Numbered from the stretch's first letter, positions 32,866 to 42,356 are shown. The stretch is 64,000 nt of DNA from DASUVM01 sp963704675 (GCA_963704675.1 OY969928.1:496001-560000), one strand, 5' to 3'. Notes: a model not told the origin generated them from the sequence alone. A program made the numbers and translations.

Positions 32866-34233
32866 CTATTCGGTCCGAAGAGCTTCAATTGGATCAAGCT
32901 TGGCGGCCTTGCGAGCCGGTAATAAACCGGCAATCATAGCCACTAGCATTAAACCGACAATAAGTATAATGATTGGCATTATTTGGAAGATAAGCAGATA
33001 ATTACCCTCGCCAAGCGCCAGTGTGTTGGTGATCCAGGGGTTAGCAACCATACCAACCGCATAGGCCAGAGCAGCACCGATCATACCACCGAGCAAACCA
33101 ATCCAGGCAGCTTCAAACCGGAACAAACTACCAACATCAAACCGTCGCATGCCGAGCGCCTTCATAAGGCCGATCTGTTGTGTTCGCTCCAGTACGCTAA
33201 TGTACTGCGTGTTAATGATGCCAAATACCGAGGCAATTAAGGCAATAACACCAAAGCCGATGACGATAGATTGTAAAATGTTGACAATCTGAAACAGTAG
33301 TTTTTGTGCATCTTCGGCGCTTTGCACATTGTAACCTTCTTGGCGCAGCTGCTCTTTGGCCGATTGTACTTTCGCCGGGTCATTCTCACCATTCTTCACC
33401 CGTGCGTTCGCAACGGTATATTTGTGATAGTTTTCAGTACCGGCAGTGGTATATTCCGCCATCTCGCGGGCATCACTTTGTGAAACCTGTAGGGTTGGGG
33501 TGGCTGCGATAGCAGTCGCTGGCTTTCTGGTGATACCAATGATCTTTAGTAATGTCTGCTCGGTTTCAACCTGCGGTAAATTATCAACTGCCCGTACCCC
33601 TTGAGTTTGAATGACTTCTTGAATCTTTTCAGCACTTGGTGTTGCCCTGCGTTGCAATTGCACGGTGATGCTTTGATTGAGCGCTGCATTGGCATTTGAA
33701 AAACCGAGTACTTTAAGGAAACTGTCGGGCAAAAGTACCGACCCTTCAGCAATATCACCATTGTCAGGCAGATTGCCGGCTTCCATTTCCGGTTTTAAAC
33801 CTGGGTTGTATGCCTGAATTTCGGCACTATACTTTTTCTGACCTTCGCGGGTTATAAACTGTGGGTTGATGGTATATTGTGGCTGTACTGATTCTATATT
33901 CGTATTACTTGCGAGTTTTGCAATATCGTCATCAGCCAGTAATTTAATGCTGACCCCCTCTTGCTGTCGTGCATTTTCATCGTACTCTTGCGGCTCTGAA
34001 AAACTACTGACATCACCACCAAAAAGTTTATCGTCTTTTGCAATGATCAACCCAGCCTTATCGGTGTTACTTGCAATTAACTTGTCAGCGTATTGACGAG
34101 CTCCCTCGCCAGCGGCAAGCGAAAGTGTGAGCGTGAAAGCACCGACAGCGATAGCCAGAGCGGTGAGAAATGTACGCGTCTTTGCCTGCGTGAGACTACG
34201 AGCAGCGCGACGAGTAATATCAAGCATTTTCAT
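32866..34233 (-). CDS. MacB-like ABC transporter permease
   Basis: I start at ATG 34233 (MKMLDITRRAARSLTQ), which overlaps the stop of the ATPase gene as ATGA. The 455-residue product has one N-terminal membrane helix (about 20-40), a ~260-residue extracytoplasmic MacB-type core domain and three C-terminal helices (FtsX/DUF214 domain, with GLMKALGMRRFDVGSLFRFEAAWIGLLGG). Such proteins form mechanotransmission exporters for lipoproteins, peptides or drugs. No periplasmic adaptor is encoded nearby, as expected for a monoderm. Confidence 0.92.
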   Translation of the reverse strand: MKMLDITRRAARSLTQAKTRTFLTALAIAVGAFTLTLSLAAGEGARQYADKLIASNTDKAGLIIAKDDKLFGGDVSSFSEPQEYDENARQQEGVSIKLLADDDIAKLASNTNIESVQPQYTINPQFITREGQKKYSAEIQAYNPGLKPEMEAGNLPDNGDIAEGSVLLPDSFLKVLGFSNANAALNQSITVQLQRRATPSAEKIQEVIQTQGVRAVDNLPQVETEQTLLKIIGITRKPATAIAATPTLQVSQSDAREMAEYTTAGTENYHKYTVANARVKNGENDPAKVQSAKEQLRQEGYNVQSAEDAQKLLFQIVNILQSIVIGFGVIALIASVFGIINTQYISVLERTQQIGLMKALGMRRFDVGSLFRFEAAWIGLLGGMIGAALAYAVGMVANPWITNTLALGEGNYLLIFQIMPIIILIVGLMLVAMIAGLLPARKAAKLDPIEALRTE

Positions 34234-34928
34234 GACTTCTTCTCCTTCGTAGCTGGGCTTTCGATACGCTCTACCTGACCATCTTTTATGTAAATACGTA
34301 TGTCGCATTTAGCGGCTAAATCTTCGTCATGTGTGACAATTATTAACGTTGTGCCAGCTTTTTTATTGTAGCTGAATAATAAATCTTCAATTAATGCGCC
34401 GGTAGTTGAGTCAAGGTTACCGGTTGGCTCGTCAGCAAAAATCACCTCCGGGCTATTAACAATTGCCCGCGCAATTGCCAAACGCTGTTTCTGACCTCCA
34501 GAGAGATTCTTAGCCTTTTGTTTTATTTTATCGGCCAATTCAACGCTCGCCAATGCCTCTTCAATCATAGTCTTACGTTTTGAACGCAATACTTCAGCGA
34601 TCTCAAGCGGTAAACTAACGTTATCGAAACAGCTTTCATTGCCCTGCACAAAGAACGCCTGAAAAATGAATCCAATTGTTTGTGAACGGAAGCTATCAAC
34701 CGCATGTTGCTTCAATTTTAAAATATCTTGGCCACCAATAACCACTTGGCCCTGTTCTGGTCGATCAAGCCCGCTCATAGCATGCATTAATGTTGATTTA
34801 CCTGAACCAGATTTGCCGATAATCGCTACACTGGCACCATCAGGAATTGAAAAGCTAACATCTTTTAGCGCCTGAAACGTATTTTGTTTTTTACCATAAG
34901 TTTTAGTGATATTCTTTACTTCTATCAT
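34230..34928 (-). CDS. MacB/LolD-like ABC transporter ATPase
   Basis: Start at ATG 34928 (MIEVKNITKTYGKK), 7 nt after AGGAGTG; the longer frame from 34976 would overlap the P-type ATPase gene. 232 residues with Walker A (IGKSGSGKSTLMHAM), Q-loop (FIFQAFFVQGN), signature LSGGQKQRLAIARA, Walker B VIFADEPTGNLDS and switch His in VTHDEDLA. It pairs with the adjacent permease through a 4-nt overlap. Confidence 0.94.
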   Translation of the reverse strand: MIEVKNITKTYGKKQNTFQALKDVSFSIPDGASVAIIGKSGSGKSTLMHAMSGLDRPEQGQVVIGGQDILKLKQHAVDSFRSQTIGFIFQAFFVQGNESCFDNVSLPLEIAEVLRSKRKTMIEEALASVELADKIKQKAKNLSGGQKQRLAIARAIVNSPEVIFADEPTGNLDSTTGALIEDLLFSYNKKAGTTLIIVTHDEDLAAKCDIRIYIKDGQVERIESPATKEKKS

Positions 34929-34939
34929 GACACTCCTTG

Positions 34940-37459
34940 CTACCCCTCTATCTTGAGCCGGCTGCGACCATACCACTTATGCGCCTCACCGACAATTAAC
35001 ACGGCAACAATTCCAATGATAGCAGTCAGCAACACATCACCCAAGTAGGTTGGCGCAAGATGCAAAACTGGCCCCAATGGGCCAAAGAGCGCCAATGCCT
35101 GCAATATCATCGCGCCCCCAAGTCCAATATAGAACTTAACATTATGTTTGGCGAGTCGCGTAAACAGCGATTGCCATTCACTTCTAGCATTAAAGGCATT
35201 TGCCCATTGCATAACTACAAGCGTGCTAAATGTGATTGTTTGAGCATAGGCCAAACCACGACTATCTAAGAAGAATGAGAAGACTGATAGTGCTATTATC
35301 GCCATTGAAGCGCCGATGAAAACAAGCCGCCACACTAGATGCGGGTCAAGAATTGGCTGCGTAGGTTGACGTGGTGGCCGTTTCATAACATCATCTTCGG
35401 CCGGCTCAAGCCCGAGCGGTATAACCAAAAAGGTATCAGTAACCAGGTTAATCCAAAGAATTTGCACCGCCACTACGGGCAGCGGCAGGCCAATAATGAG
35501 CGCTCCTGTCATGGTAAGCACTTCGCCTAAGCTCGTCGAGAGCAGGTAGAAAAGCATTCGACGAATATTATCAAAAATAACCCGGCCACCGCGAATAGCC
35601 TCAACAATGGTACGAAAACTATCATTCAAAAGCACAATGTCACCTGATTCTTTTGCAATCTGTGAGCCACTGCCCATGGCAATGCCGATATGAGCATTGG
35701 CGAGTGCTGGCACATCATTAACACCATCACCCGTCATAGCCGTTACATTTTGCTTTTGTAACACGCTCAAAATTCGAAACTTATGTTCAGGAAGAACGCG
35801 TGCAAATACTTGAGTTTGGGCTACCAGTTCTTCTAGTTTTTTGTCGCTCACAGCCTCTAGCGCCCGGCAATCAAGCACTTGATCGCGATGCTTCACAAGA
35901 CCAACTTGTTTACCAATGGCAAATGCCGTCTCAACATGATCACCCGTAATCATTCGTACACTTATCCCGGCATTTTGTGCTGCCGCAATTGCCGAAATAG
36001 CATCGGGCCGCAAAATATCGGCCACAGCTACAAGACCAATGAATTGGAGGTCTTTTGCTGGTACCTCGGCGGTATGCTCAAGTGGCTTACTAAGTGGCGC
36101 CAAGCGTGCTATAGCAAGCACACGAAAGCCTTCACTAGTAAAGTCGTGTAATTTTGTCTCGATGGCAGCTCGTTCTACGTTCGTTAGCTTGCAGCGTCGT
36201 AACATGTGCTCTGGTGCACCCTTAAGCAAAACCTCATAAACATCGCCCTCTTGCCATACGTTACCGCTCATCGCGAGCTTTTGGTCGAATGGCAGCTTTG
36301 TATTAAGCGTACGCCCCGCCGGGTGAGCAACACCTTCGCTATGGGCATATTTCAGTAGCGCCATGTCAAGTGGATCACCCATGTCGTTATGTGCACGATT
36401 AGCGGCCAGAAATAATTGCCGCGTTATATGGCGAGTTTTACGAACCTGCCAAACCGCCTGAACAGTGAGCTGGTTTTTTGTGAGCGTACCAGTTTTGTCG
36501 GTGGCGATTGCAGTTACGATACCTATGTTTTCGATCGCCGCCATTGAACGCACAAGCGCTCGTCTTTTTGCTAGGCGGCGCATTCCGAGTACCAAAATAA
36601 CGGAGATTGCCACCGGTAAACCTTCGGGTACCGCCGAAACTGCCAGTGAGATCGCAAAACGCAAAGCATCAGTTAAGGCAATGTCACGATAAAGCGAAAG
36701 TGCGATGACGACAACACTAATACCGCCGATAACCGCAATGAGATTTGAGATAAAAGCATCAATCTTCTTTTGAGCTGGACTCTCTTGTCCAGCCGACTCA
36801 GCTAGCTCAGCTATCTGACCAAATTCAGTTTTATTGCCAGTCGCCACCACAACCGCCGATGCCTCACCTGAAACGATAAACGTTCCTTGAAAAAGCATAT
36901 TTGTTTGCTCAAAAACTTCTTTTTTGCCCTTTAAGCTAGCTGTGCGTTTAGCGACTGGAAGTGACTCACCGGTAAGCAGCGCCTCATCAGCACGTACATT
37001 GTTTGCATCCAAGAGACGCGCATCGGCCGGTACTTTTTGACCTTCGCCCAATAATATAATATCGCCAGGCACTAATTGCTCTGCTGGAAGTGTTACGACA
37101 CTGTTGGCCCTCAATACCTGTGCCGTCAAAGTATCGTGTTGCTTTAGAGCTCGCAGAACACGCGCCGCTGAAAATTGCTGAATATAAAAAATAACTGCAT
37201 TGATAAGAACAATTGTTAACACAATAAAAGCATCAAGTAACTCACCTTTCACGAGGCTAAGAGCCGCTGCACCCACTAACACAAGTACAAATATATTTTT
37301 GAAAGGTTCGACAACTCTTCGCCACCAAGCTTCACCGTGCAGCCTTAGCACGTTAGGGCCGTCATGATCAAGCCGTTTTTTGGCCTCAGCCGTAGTCAGA
37401 CCGTTTCTACGCGACTTTAGTGCAGCCAGCGTTTCATCTGGATTTTTTTGATACCACAT
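34940..37459 (-). CDS. P-type cation-transporting ATPase (P2, Ca2+ pump-like)
   Basis: 839 residues with all P-type landmarks: the actuator loop LLTGES, the phosphorylation motif DKTGTLTKNQ (about 318-327), the KGAPE nucleotide-binding motif, TGD and MTGDGVNDVPAL. Ten membrane helices are likely. TM4 AVPEGLPVA and TM6 WINLVTDTFL are as in SERCA/PMCA-type calcium or Na+/K+-type pumps. It lacks the N-terminal metal-binding CXXC domain of heavy-metal pumps. TATACT 8 nt before the ATG suggests a leaderless message. It is followed 12 nt later by the ABC exporter genes. Confidence 0.92.
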   Translation of the reverse strand: MWYQKNPDETLAALKSRRNGLTTAEAKKRLDHDGPNVLRLHGEAWWRRVVEPFKNIFVLVLVGAAALSLVKGELLDAFIVLTIVLINAVIFYIQQFSAARVLRALKQHDTLTAQVLRANSVVTLPAEQLVPGDIILLGEGQKVPADARLLDANNVRADEALLTGESLPVAKRTASLKGKKEVFEQTNMLFQGTFIVSGEASAVVVATGNKTEFGQIAELAESAGQESPAQKKIDAFISNLIAVIGGISVVVIALSLYRDIALTDALRFAISLAVSAVPEGLPVAISVILVLGMRRLAKRRALVRSMAAIENIGIVTAIATDKTGTLTKNQLTVQAVWQVRKTRHITRQLFLAANRAHNDMGDPLDMALLKYAHSEGVAHPAGRTLNTKLPFDQKLAMSGNVWQEGDVYEVLLKGAPEHMLRRCKLTNVERAAIETKLHDFTSEGFRVLAIARLAPLSKPLEHTAEVPAKDLQFIGLVAVADILRPDAISAIAAAQNAGISVRMITGDHVETAFAIGKQVGLVKHRDQVLDCRALEAVSDKKLEELVAQTQVFARVLPEHKFRILSVLQKQNVTAMTGDGVNDVPALANAHIGIAMGSGSQIAKESGDIVLLNDSFRTIVEAIRGGRVIFDNIRRMLFYLLSTSLGEVLTMTGALIIGLPLPVVAVQILWINLVTDTFLVIPLGLEPAEDDVMKRPPRQPTQPILDPHLVWRLVFIGASMAIIALSVFSFFLDSRGLAYAQTITFSTLVVMQWANAFNARSEWQSLFTRLAKHNVKFYIGLGGAMILQALALFGPLGPVLHLAPTYLGDVLLTAIIGIVAVLIVGEAHKWYGRSRLKIEG

Positions 37460-37467
37460 TTAATTAA

Positions 37468-37473
37468 AGTATA
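37468..37473 (-). promoter_or_regulatory. -10 box of the P-type ATPase gene
   Basis: TATACT reads on the minus strand, with 8 nt to the ATG at 37459. Confidence 0.5.
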
Positions 37474-37495
37474 ACGCACGGCATAAGTGATAAAC

Positions 37496-37528
37496 AAAAG
37501 AAGCTGCATTATTCTCGCAGCTTCTTTT
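37496..37528. terminator. bidirectional intrinsic terminator
   Basis: A 12-bp stem (37496-37507 with 37517-37528; core GAAGCTGC/GCAGCTTC) with a 9-nt loop is flanked by A and T runs on both sides. It most likely ends the DUF427 transcript on the minus strand and insulates the P-type ATPase promoter. Confidence 0.75.
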
Positions 37529-37547
37529 TCTTTGTTACTTTGCAGTA

Positions 37548-37850
37548 TCAGCCTTCAACTGAGACACCCCGCCAGAACGCAATATAATTTGAAAAATCTT
37601 TTTTTACAGTCTCAATTGCACTCTTTAAAGGTTCAGGATACGACCATGCGCCGTCTTTTGCCCAGTCATCGCCTTCGCCAACATCGAAGTACTGGCACCT
37701 GCCCTTCCATGGGCACGTATATGGCGTATCGCTCTTTCTTAAGAATTCTCGTTTCACGCTATCGGGTGGGAAATACCAATTTCCTTCAATATAGATAAGA
37801 CTCTCACGAGAAGCCTCGGCTATCACCTTGCCGTTCCAGATTGCACGCAT
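37548..37850 (-). CDS. DUF427 domain protein
   Basis: A 100-residue single-domain protein with the DUF427 pattern: AIWNGKVIAEA, then IYIEGNWYFPPDSV, then TPYTCPWKGRCQYFDV and AWSYPEPL. The Cys-Pro-Trp-Lys-Gly core is highly conserved in the family. The biochemical role is not established. It sits alone between the bactofilin-like gene and a strong terminator. Confidence 0.88.
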   Translation of the reverse strand: MRAIWNGKVIAEASRESLIYIEGNWYFPPDSVKREFLRKSDTPYTCPWKGRCQYFDVGEGDDWAKDGAWSYPEPLKSAIETVKKDFSNYIAFWRGVSVEG

Positions 37851-37874
37851 AATGCACTCCTTAGTCTTAGGCTA

Positions 37875-39050
37875 CTATTTTTTCTTCGTTTTACCAGTTC
37901 CTACGGTGGCAGTTTCATAAGATGGCTTTGGAGTACGACGCACAAGTTCACGTACAACTATACCGCTGCCAAAGAGTACTGCTGCAATGTAGGTTAAGAC
38001 ATTAACAATAGGAATGAGCGCTAGTACTGAGACAATAACAATACCAACGAACATAATAAGTAGTGGATTTTGGTTAACACGGTTTAACACTAATCGCCCA
38101 AGGTAGAAGCCAAAGAACGTGCAACTTAGCATCATTACAACGATCCAAGCGAGTAATAACACGCCGCCAAGTAGTAAACCAACTATAGTAAGCATACTTG
38201 CAATAACTAACACTGGCACTAGTATATTTGCCGCCAAACCAATCAAAACAGTTGTGCCCGGCTTTTCAATAGCATTACCAGAAACAGTAGTAAATAGGCG
38301 CGGGAATAATGCGACAACTGCCATCGAGAGTACTAGTAACATCAAGAAGAACATGAAGCTATTAGCAAATATGCCCCCCATGTCATTTCCGGTTTTCTGC
38401 TCGTAAGTTTGAGGCTTCTCTTGCGAAACCTTACCGAGCACTTGAGCACTATCTGCTTGCTGCAAGGTATTGTTACTATAATAAGTTACATTGCCTGCAA
38501 CATTTGCAGCTTCACCAAGCGAAAAATTCTCACTTGCAGCCGAAATGTTACGGCCAATCATACTATTAACGGTCACTTTTTCACCAGTTGCATCAAGGTC
38601 ACGGGTAACCTTGCCGTTGATTACTGTTGTGCTTCCGGCCGCCTGAAGGTCACCCCCGACAGCGCTACCTTCATCAGTTGTGATGGTGCTACCGGCTAGC
38701 GAGGCATTACGAGTAACCTGTGCGGCAAGTACAACATTTTGACCAGCCAAACGTACATCACCTTCAACCGTCCCTTCAACACGTACATTCATACCAGCAC
38801 AAATGACATCACCGGCTACCTTAGCGTTAACGGTCACATTTTGACCAGCACAAAAGAGATCGCCCTTTATTTCGCCATTTACCTCGATGTTATTACCAGC
38901 AATAAAGAGCGTATGATCAATAACTTCACCCTTTTTTACGGCAACATTATCACCACTTCTAAAATTACCCGCGTATGCCGTACCGACAAATGCGAACAAT
39001 GGCACCGCTAAAACAAGCGCCGCCACCAATATGAGTTTGAGCTTTCTCAC
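37875..39050 (-). CDS. exported bactofilin-like repeat protein with C-terminal membrane domain
   Basis: 391 residues. An N-terminal signal peptide (about 1-27, ending GTAYAGNF) is followed by a bactofilin-like right-handed beta-helix (about 30-210) made of short repeats such as GDLFCAGQNVTVNAKVAGDVICAGMNV. Four to five membrane helices (about 232-370) and a basic tail (GKTKKK) complete it. The beta-helix should therefore face outside, unlike cytosolic bactofilins. GTG start with AAGGAGG. The role is probably envelope structural; this is inference. Confidence 0.75.
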   Translation of the reverse strand: MRKLKLILVAALVLAVPLFAFVGTAYAGNFRSGDNVAVKKGEVIDHTLFIAGNNIEVNGEIKGDLFCAGQNVTVNAKVAGDVICAGMNVRVEGTVEGDVRLAGQNVVLAAQVTRNASLAGSTITTDEGSAVGGDLQAAGSTTVINGKVTRDLDATGEKVTVNSMIGRNISAASENFSLGEAANVAGNVTYYSNNTLQQADSAQVLGKVSQEKPQTYEQKTGNDMGGIFANSFMFFLMLLVLSMAVVALFPRLFTTVSGNAIEKPGTTVLIGLAANILVPVLVIASMLTIVGLLLGGVLLLAWIVVMMLSCTFFGFYLGRLVLNRVNQNPLLIMFVGIVIVSVLALIPIVNVLTYIAAVLFGSGIVVRELVRRTPKPSYETATVGTGKTKKK

Positions 39051-39109
39051 AAGATCCTCCTTAATACTATATTGCTACTATAGCATAGGCCAAGTGGTCA
39101 TAGTAAAGC

Positions 39110-40948
39110 TTATCGGGTATTTTTTTGGCGTTTGCGTTTATTTGGATCAAGCTCACGCTTGCGCAAACGAAGGCTCTTTGGAGTGACTTCAAGCAGCTCG
39201 TCATTTTCAATGAAATCAAGGCACTGCTCAAGGCTAAGAGTAATCGGTGGGGTTAACTGCACAACACCGTCACTTGAGGTGCTGCGCATATTGGTTAAGT
39301 GTTTTGCTTTACAAACATTAATCTCCATGTCATCACCACGCCTATTGAGGCCAACAATCTGGCCAGCATAAACTTTCACGCCTGGGCCAACGAAGCAAGT
39401 ACCTCGTTCTTCAGTTGTTTGCAGTGCGTATGGAGTTGTGGTGCCCGTCTCAAAAGCAATCAATACACCGTTTCGGGTTTGCTGCAGCTGCGAACCAAGT
39501 GGCTGATAACCGATCATCAGACTATTCATAACGATCGTACCCTTGGTTTGCGTAATTAAAATGTTACGAAGCCCAAGGAGCGCACGAGTCGGTAATTCGC
39601 AAACTAATTTTGTTACACCTTTTGGGCTCGCAAATTGTTCTTTTAAAGTCGCCCGGCGTGTACCAAGTTCCATCTGCACTGCACCAACGTATTCTGCCGG
39701 CACTTCAATAATCAACTCTTCAATCGGTTCCAGTATTTGGCCATTTTCTTCTTTAGTAACTACTTGAGGGCGACCAACTTCAAATTCGTAGCCTTCGCGG
39801 CGCATTGCTTCAATCAACACGCTCAAATGTAGTTCACCACGGCCACTTACTAAAAAACCAATATTACTTTCTTCAACATGTAAGCCAACGTTCGTCTCAA
39901 GCTCGCGACGCAAACGACCAGCGATTTGGCGGCTGGTATTAAATTCACCTTCTAAGCCTTTGAACGGACTGGTGTTTGGACCAAGATAAATCTTAAGTGT
40001 TGGCGCCTCAACCTCAATAGTTGGCAACGCTTCGGGCTGGTCGGCATCGGCGATCGTTTCACCAATTTTAGCATCAGCAATACCTGTTAACTGAACGATA
40101 TCGCCGGCGATAGCTTCGCTTACCTCAGACTTACTGACACCTTGGCTCATAAAAATGCCCTCGACTTTTGCTTTTGAAATGGTGCCGTCTTTTTTACAAA
40201 GTGCAACTTGGGCGGCAGCTTTAATCGTGCCGCGCGTAATTCGGCCAATAGCGTATTTACCTTTAAAATTATCTGAAGCTAGTGCGGTTACTAACATCTG
40301 GAACGGGCCATCTTGCTCAACCGTTGGTGCCGGAACATCGTTAATAATTGCATCAAAAACAACTGAAAGATCGGCTGCTTCTTCTGGGTTTTCGGGTGGA
40401 GTTTTCCAGGCTTTACCGGCGCGGCCAATCGCATAATAAACTGGGTAATGTAGCTGATCTTCATGCACGGCCAGCTCTAGAAACAGGTCGGCTAGTTCAT
40501 CTTCAACTTCTTTAATGCGACTACCTAGCTTATCAATTTTATTAATAATTACCACCGGTTTTAATTCTGCAGCTAACGCCTTAGAGAGCACAAACTTTGT
40601 TTGCGGCATCGGGCCTTCCTGGGCATCGACAACCAACAAGCAACCGTCAGCCATATTCAGCGTGCGTTCAACTTCACCACTGAAATCAGCATGGCCTGGA
40701 GTATCGATGATATTAATTCGGTAATCATCGTGCTGCACGGCGGTTACTTTTGCAGTAATTGTAATGCCACGTTGGCGTTCTTGATCACCACTATCCATAA
40801 TGAGCTCTTGGCTCATTTCAGCTTGATTATCACGAAACGTATGTGATTGTTTCAAAAGCCCATCAACCAAGGTTGTCTTACCGTGGTCAACGTGAGCAAT
40901 AATTGCAATGTTGCGAATTTTCTGTGGATCAGTGATGCGTTCGGTCAT
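39110..40948 (-). CDS. typA: ribosome-associated GTPase TypA/BipA
   Basis: 612 residues with G1 AHVDHGKTTLV (about 18-28), G2 in RGITITAK, G3 DTPGHADF and G4 NKIDKLGS. EF-G-like domains follow, and the family-specific C-terminal domain ends in KRQKNTR. TypA is a translational GTPase involved in ribosome assembly and stress or cold growth. A small hairpin (GCCC/GGGC) with a following U-rich stretch lies just before the ATG and includes the AAAGGG ribosome binding site. Confidence 0.97.
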   Translation of the reverse strand: MTERITDPQKIRNIAIIAHVDHGKTTLVDGLLKQSHTFRDNQAEMSQELIMDSGDQERQRGITITAKVTAVQHDDYRINIIDTPGHADFSGEVERTLNMADGCLLVVDAQEGPMPQTKFVLSKALAAELKPVVIINKIDKLGSRIKEVEDELADLFLELAVHEDQLHYPVYYAIGRAGKAWKTPPENPEEAADLSVVFDAIINDVPAPTVEQDGPFQMLVTALASDNFKGKYAIGRITRGTIKAAAQVALCKKDGTISKAKVEGIFMSQGVSKSEVSEAIAGDIVQLTGIADAKIGETIADADQPEALPTIEVEAPTLKIYLGPNTSPFKGLEGEFNTSRQIAGRLRRELETNVGLHVEESNIGFLVSGRGELHLSVLIEAMRREGYEFEVGRPQVVTKEENGQILEPIEELIIEVPAEYVGAVQMELGTRRATLKEQFASPKGVTKLVCELPTRALLGLRNILITQTKGTIVMNSLMIGYQPLGSQLQQTRNGVLIAFETGTTTPYALQTTEERGTCFVGPGVKVYAGQIVGLNRRGDDMEINVCKAKHLTNMRSTSSDGVVQLTPPITLSLEQCLDFIENDELLEVTPKSLRLRKRELDPNKRKRQKNTR

Positions 40949-40954
40949 AAATAA

Positions 40955-40998
40955 AAGCCCTTTCTACTGGGCATTTTAGTAATTACTTAAATTATAAC
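40955..40998 (-). promoter_or_regulatory. typA promoter and leader hairpin
   Basis: TGTTATAAT lies at the far end on the minus strand (extended -10, TATAAT at 40998-40993), then a leader of about 38 nt. In the leader, GCCC-AGTAGAAA-GGGC forms a stem-loop followed by TTTTATTT immediately before the ATG. The right arm overlaps the AAAGGG ribosome binding site, so folding could limit initiation or cause early termination. Confidence 0.45.
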
Positions 40999-41067
40999 AT
41001 GAGTAGTTTCGTTTTTCAATTTAGCGGACTGTGTACTACTTATTTGTTATATAGTAACGGATAAGTA

Positions 41068-41372
41068 ATGAATGAAGATACACATAACAATAGAGGCGGT
41101 ATAGCCAGTAGTATGATTGGCCTAGTTGTTTCATACTTCTTGGTTGGTGGTTCTATGACGCATTTATCCAAAGTAATTGGCTAGGGATCTATGAGAGTAA
41201 AGTCTCAAACAAAATCTATACTAAGGAGTTCTCTTCCAAAGAGGAGTGTTCAGACTGGCTAGACGAAAGTCAGCTTAATCCAAGAGAGTATATGAACTAT
41301 GAGTGCGGTAAGAACTGTGCACCGCCTAAAAGCGACCTAGGTTTGTATACCTGCCAAGAAACTTTTGATTAA
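41068..41372 (+). pseudogene. frameshifted small membrane/Cys-containing protein gene
   Basis: ATG 41068 opens a frame with a membrane helix (ASSMIGLVVSYFLV) that stops at TAG 41182. From about 41145 a second frame, with no start codon, continues as WWFYDAFIQSNWLGIYESK and runs to TAA 41372 with several cysteines (EECSDW, ECGKNCAPP, LYTCQE). Joining the two requires one extra base near 41141-41150 (TGGTTGGTGG) and gives an about 101-residue protein with one N-terminal helix and a Cys-rich tail. Either a genuine frameshift mutation, programmed slippage or a base-calling error. Family not recognised. Confidence 0.6.
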
Positions 41373-41377
41373 TCTGT

Positions 41378-41962
41378 CTACTTTTTTGAAACCCATTCAT
41401 TCCCCGCAATATACCACCGCCAAGGCATATCGACTGCTTTGGTTATGCCGACTCGTGTCGTTTGAGTGATATCGATCGGCTCATCTCCAGACCGAAGCTC
41501 TATGCGGCCCTCACCCAAACGAGCACCATTATCTTGCAAAGTTATGCCCAGGGCCTGTGTTAATTTAGCTGGACCGTTCGTTAGTTGAATAAGTTTTGTA
41601 TGCTGGGGCTCATCTGGCAGAGGCTCTTTAAAACGTCGCGGCCACATATATTCAAGCCCTGTTGTTGGCTGCAATGCGCGAATCAATACTGCCTCACCCT
41701 CACCCTCGTTTCCGGTTACTATGTTCATACAAATATGCATACCGTAGGTGAAATACACGTATATTCCACCAGCCGGGCGAAACATGATGGCAGTCCGTTT
41801 CGTCTCACCACGATAGCTATGAGAAGCCGCATCACTTGCCATATAGGCTTCAACTTCTACTATTTTACCACCCGCTTTTTTACCGTTCTTATCAGTTACT
41901 AACAGATCATAGCCAAGTAGTTCAGGCGCAATGCGTAAAACATCTTGCGAAAGATCAATCAT
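41378..41962 (-). CDS. DNA-3-methyladenine glycosylase (AAG/MPG type)
   Basis: Start at ATG 41962 (MIDLSQDVLRIAPELLG), which overlaps the upstream zincin gene by a few bases; the longer frame would lie deeper inside that gene. 194 residues with the alkyladenine glycosylase signature: GYDLLVTDKNGKKAGGKIVEVEAYMASDAASHSYRG (catalytic Glu in VEVEAY), TAIMFRPAGGIYVYFTYGMH and LTNGPAKLTQALGI. It removes alkylated purines in base excision repair. Confidence 0.93.
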   Translation of the reverse strand: MIDLSQDVLRIAPELLGYDLLVTDKNGKKAGGKIVEVEAYMASDAASHSYRGETKRTAIMFRPAGGIYVYFTYGMHICMNIVTGNEGEGEAVLIRALQPTTGLEYMWPRRFKEPLPDEPQHTKLIQLTNGPAKLTQALGITLQDNGARLGEGRIELRSGDEPIDITQTTRVGITKAVDMPWRWYIAGNEWVSKK

Positions 41963-42356
41963 ATTGTTGTTTCTGGCGATATCTTTCTTCGGCTTTATGG
42001 ATATGTCCATGATCTAAACCAAAGTGATGTGCTAACTCGTGCCACAGCGTATGCTTTATTTGAGCCTTTAGGTACTCGAAGCTTGAAGTGGTGGCCACAA
42101 GTGGATTCTTGAAGATAGTAATTTTGTCTGGCAATACTAAATTATATCCTGCACCTCGCTGTGTCAACGGAATACCTTCATAGAGGCCAAAGAGCGTCTC
42201 GTGCATGCGGAGCTTCATTTTTTGACGCTGCTCAGGTGTCGGTTCCTCGGCCCATGTAATCGCGACGTTATCCATATTCTCAGCATACTTCAATGGCAGC
42301 TCATCCATGACTTGAGCGATAAGTTGTTCAAATTGTTGATCGTCTATTGTAAGCAT
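41955..42356 (-). CDS. small zincin-like metallopeptidase
   Basis: I start at ATG 42356 (MLTIDDQQFEQLIAQ); the longer frame to 42623 is antisense to the DUF4342 gene and its N-terminal sequence looks non-coding. 133 residues. The zinc site is HELAHHFGLDH, a full HExxHxxGxxH motif, near residue 113. The family resembles the minimal zincins of Pfam PF06262 (MmpA/ACP-zincin-like), with DELPLKYAENMDNVAI near the N-terminus. Substrate unknown. It overlaps the glycosylase gene. Confidence 0.8.
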   Translation of the reverse strand: MLTIDDQQFEQLIAQVMDELPLKYAENMDNVAITWAEEPTPEQRQKMKLRMHETLFGLYEGIPLTQRGAGYNLVLPDKITIFKNPLVATTSSFEYLKAQIKHTLWHELAHHFGLDHGHIHKAEERYRQKQQYD

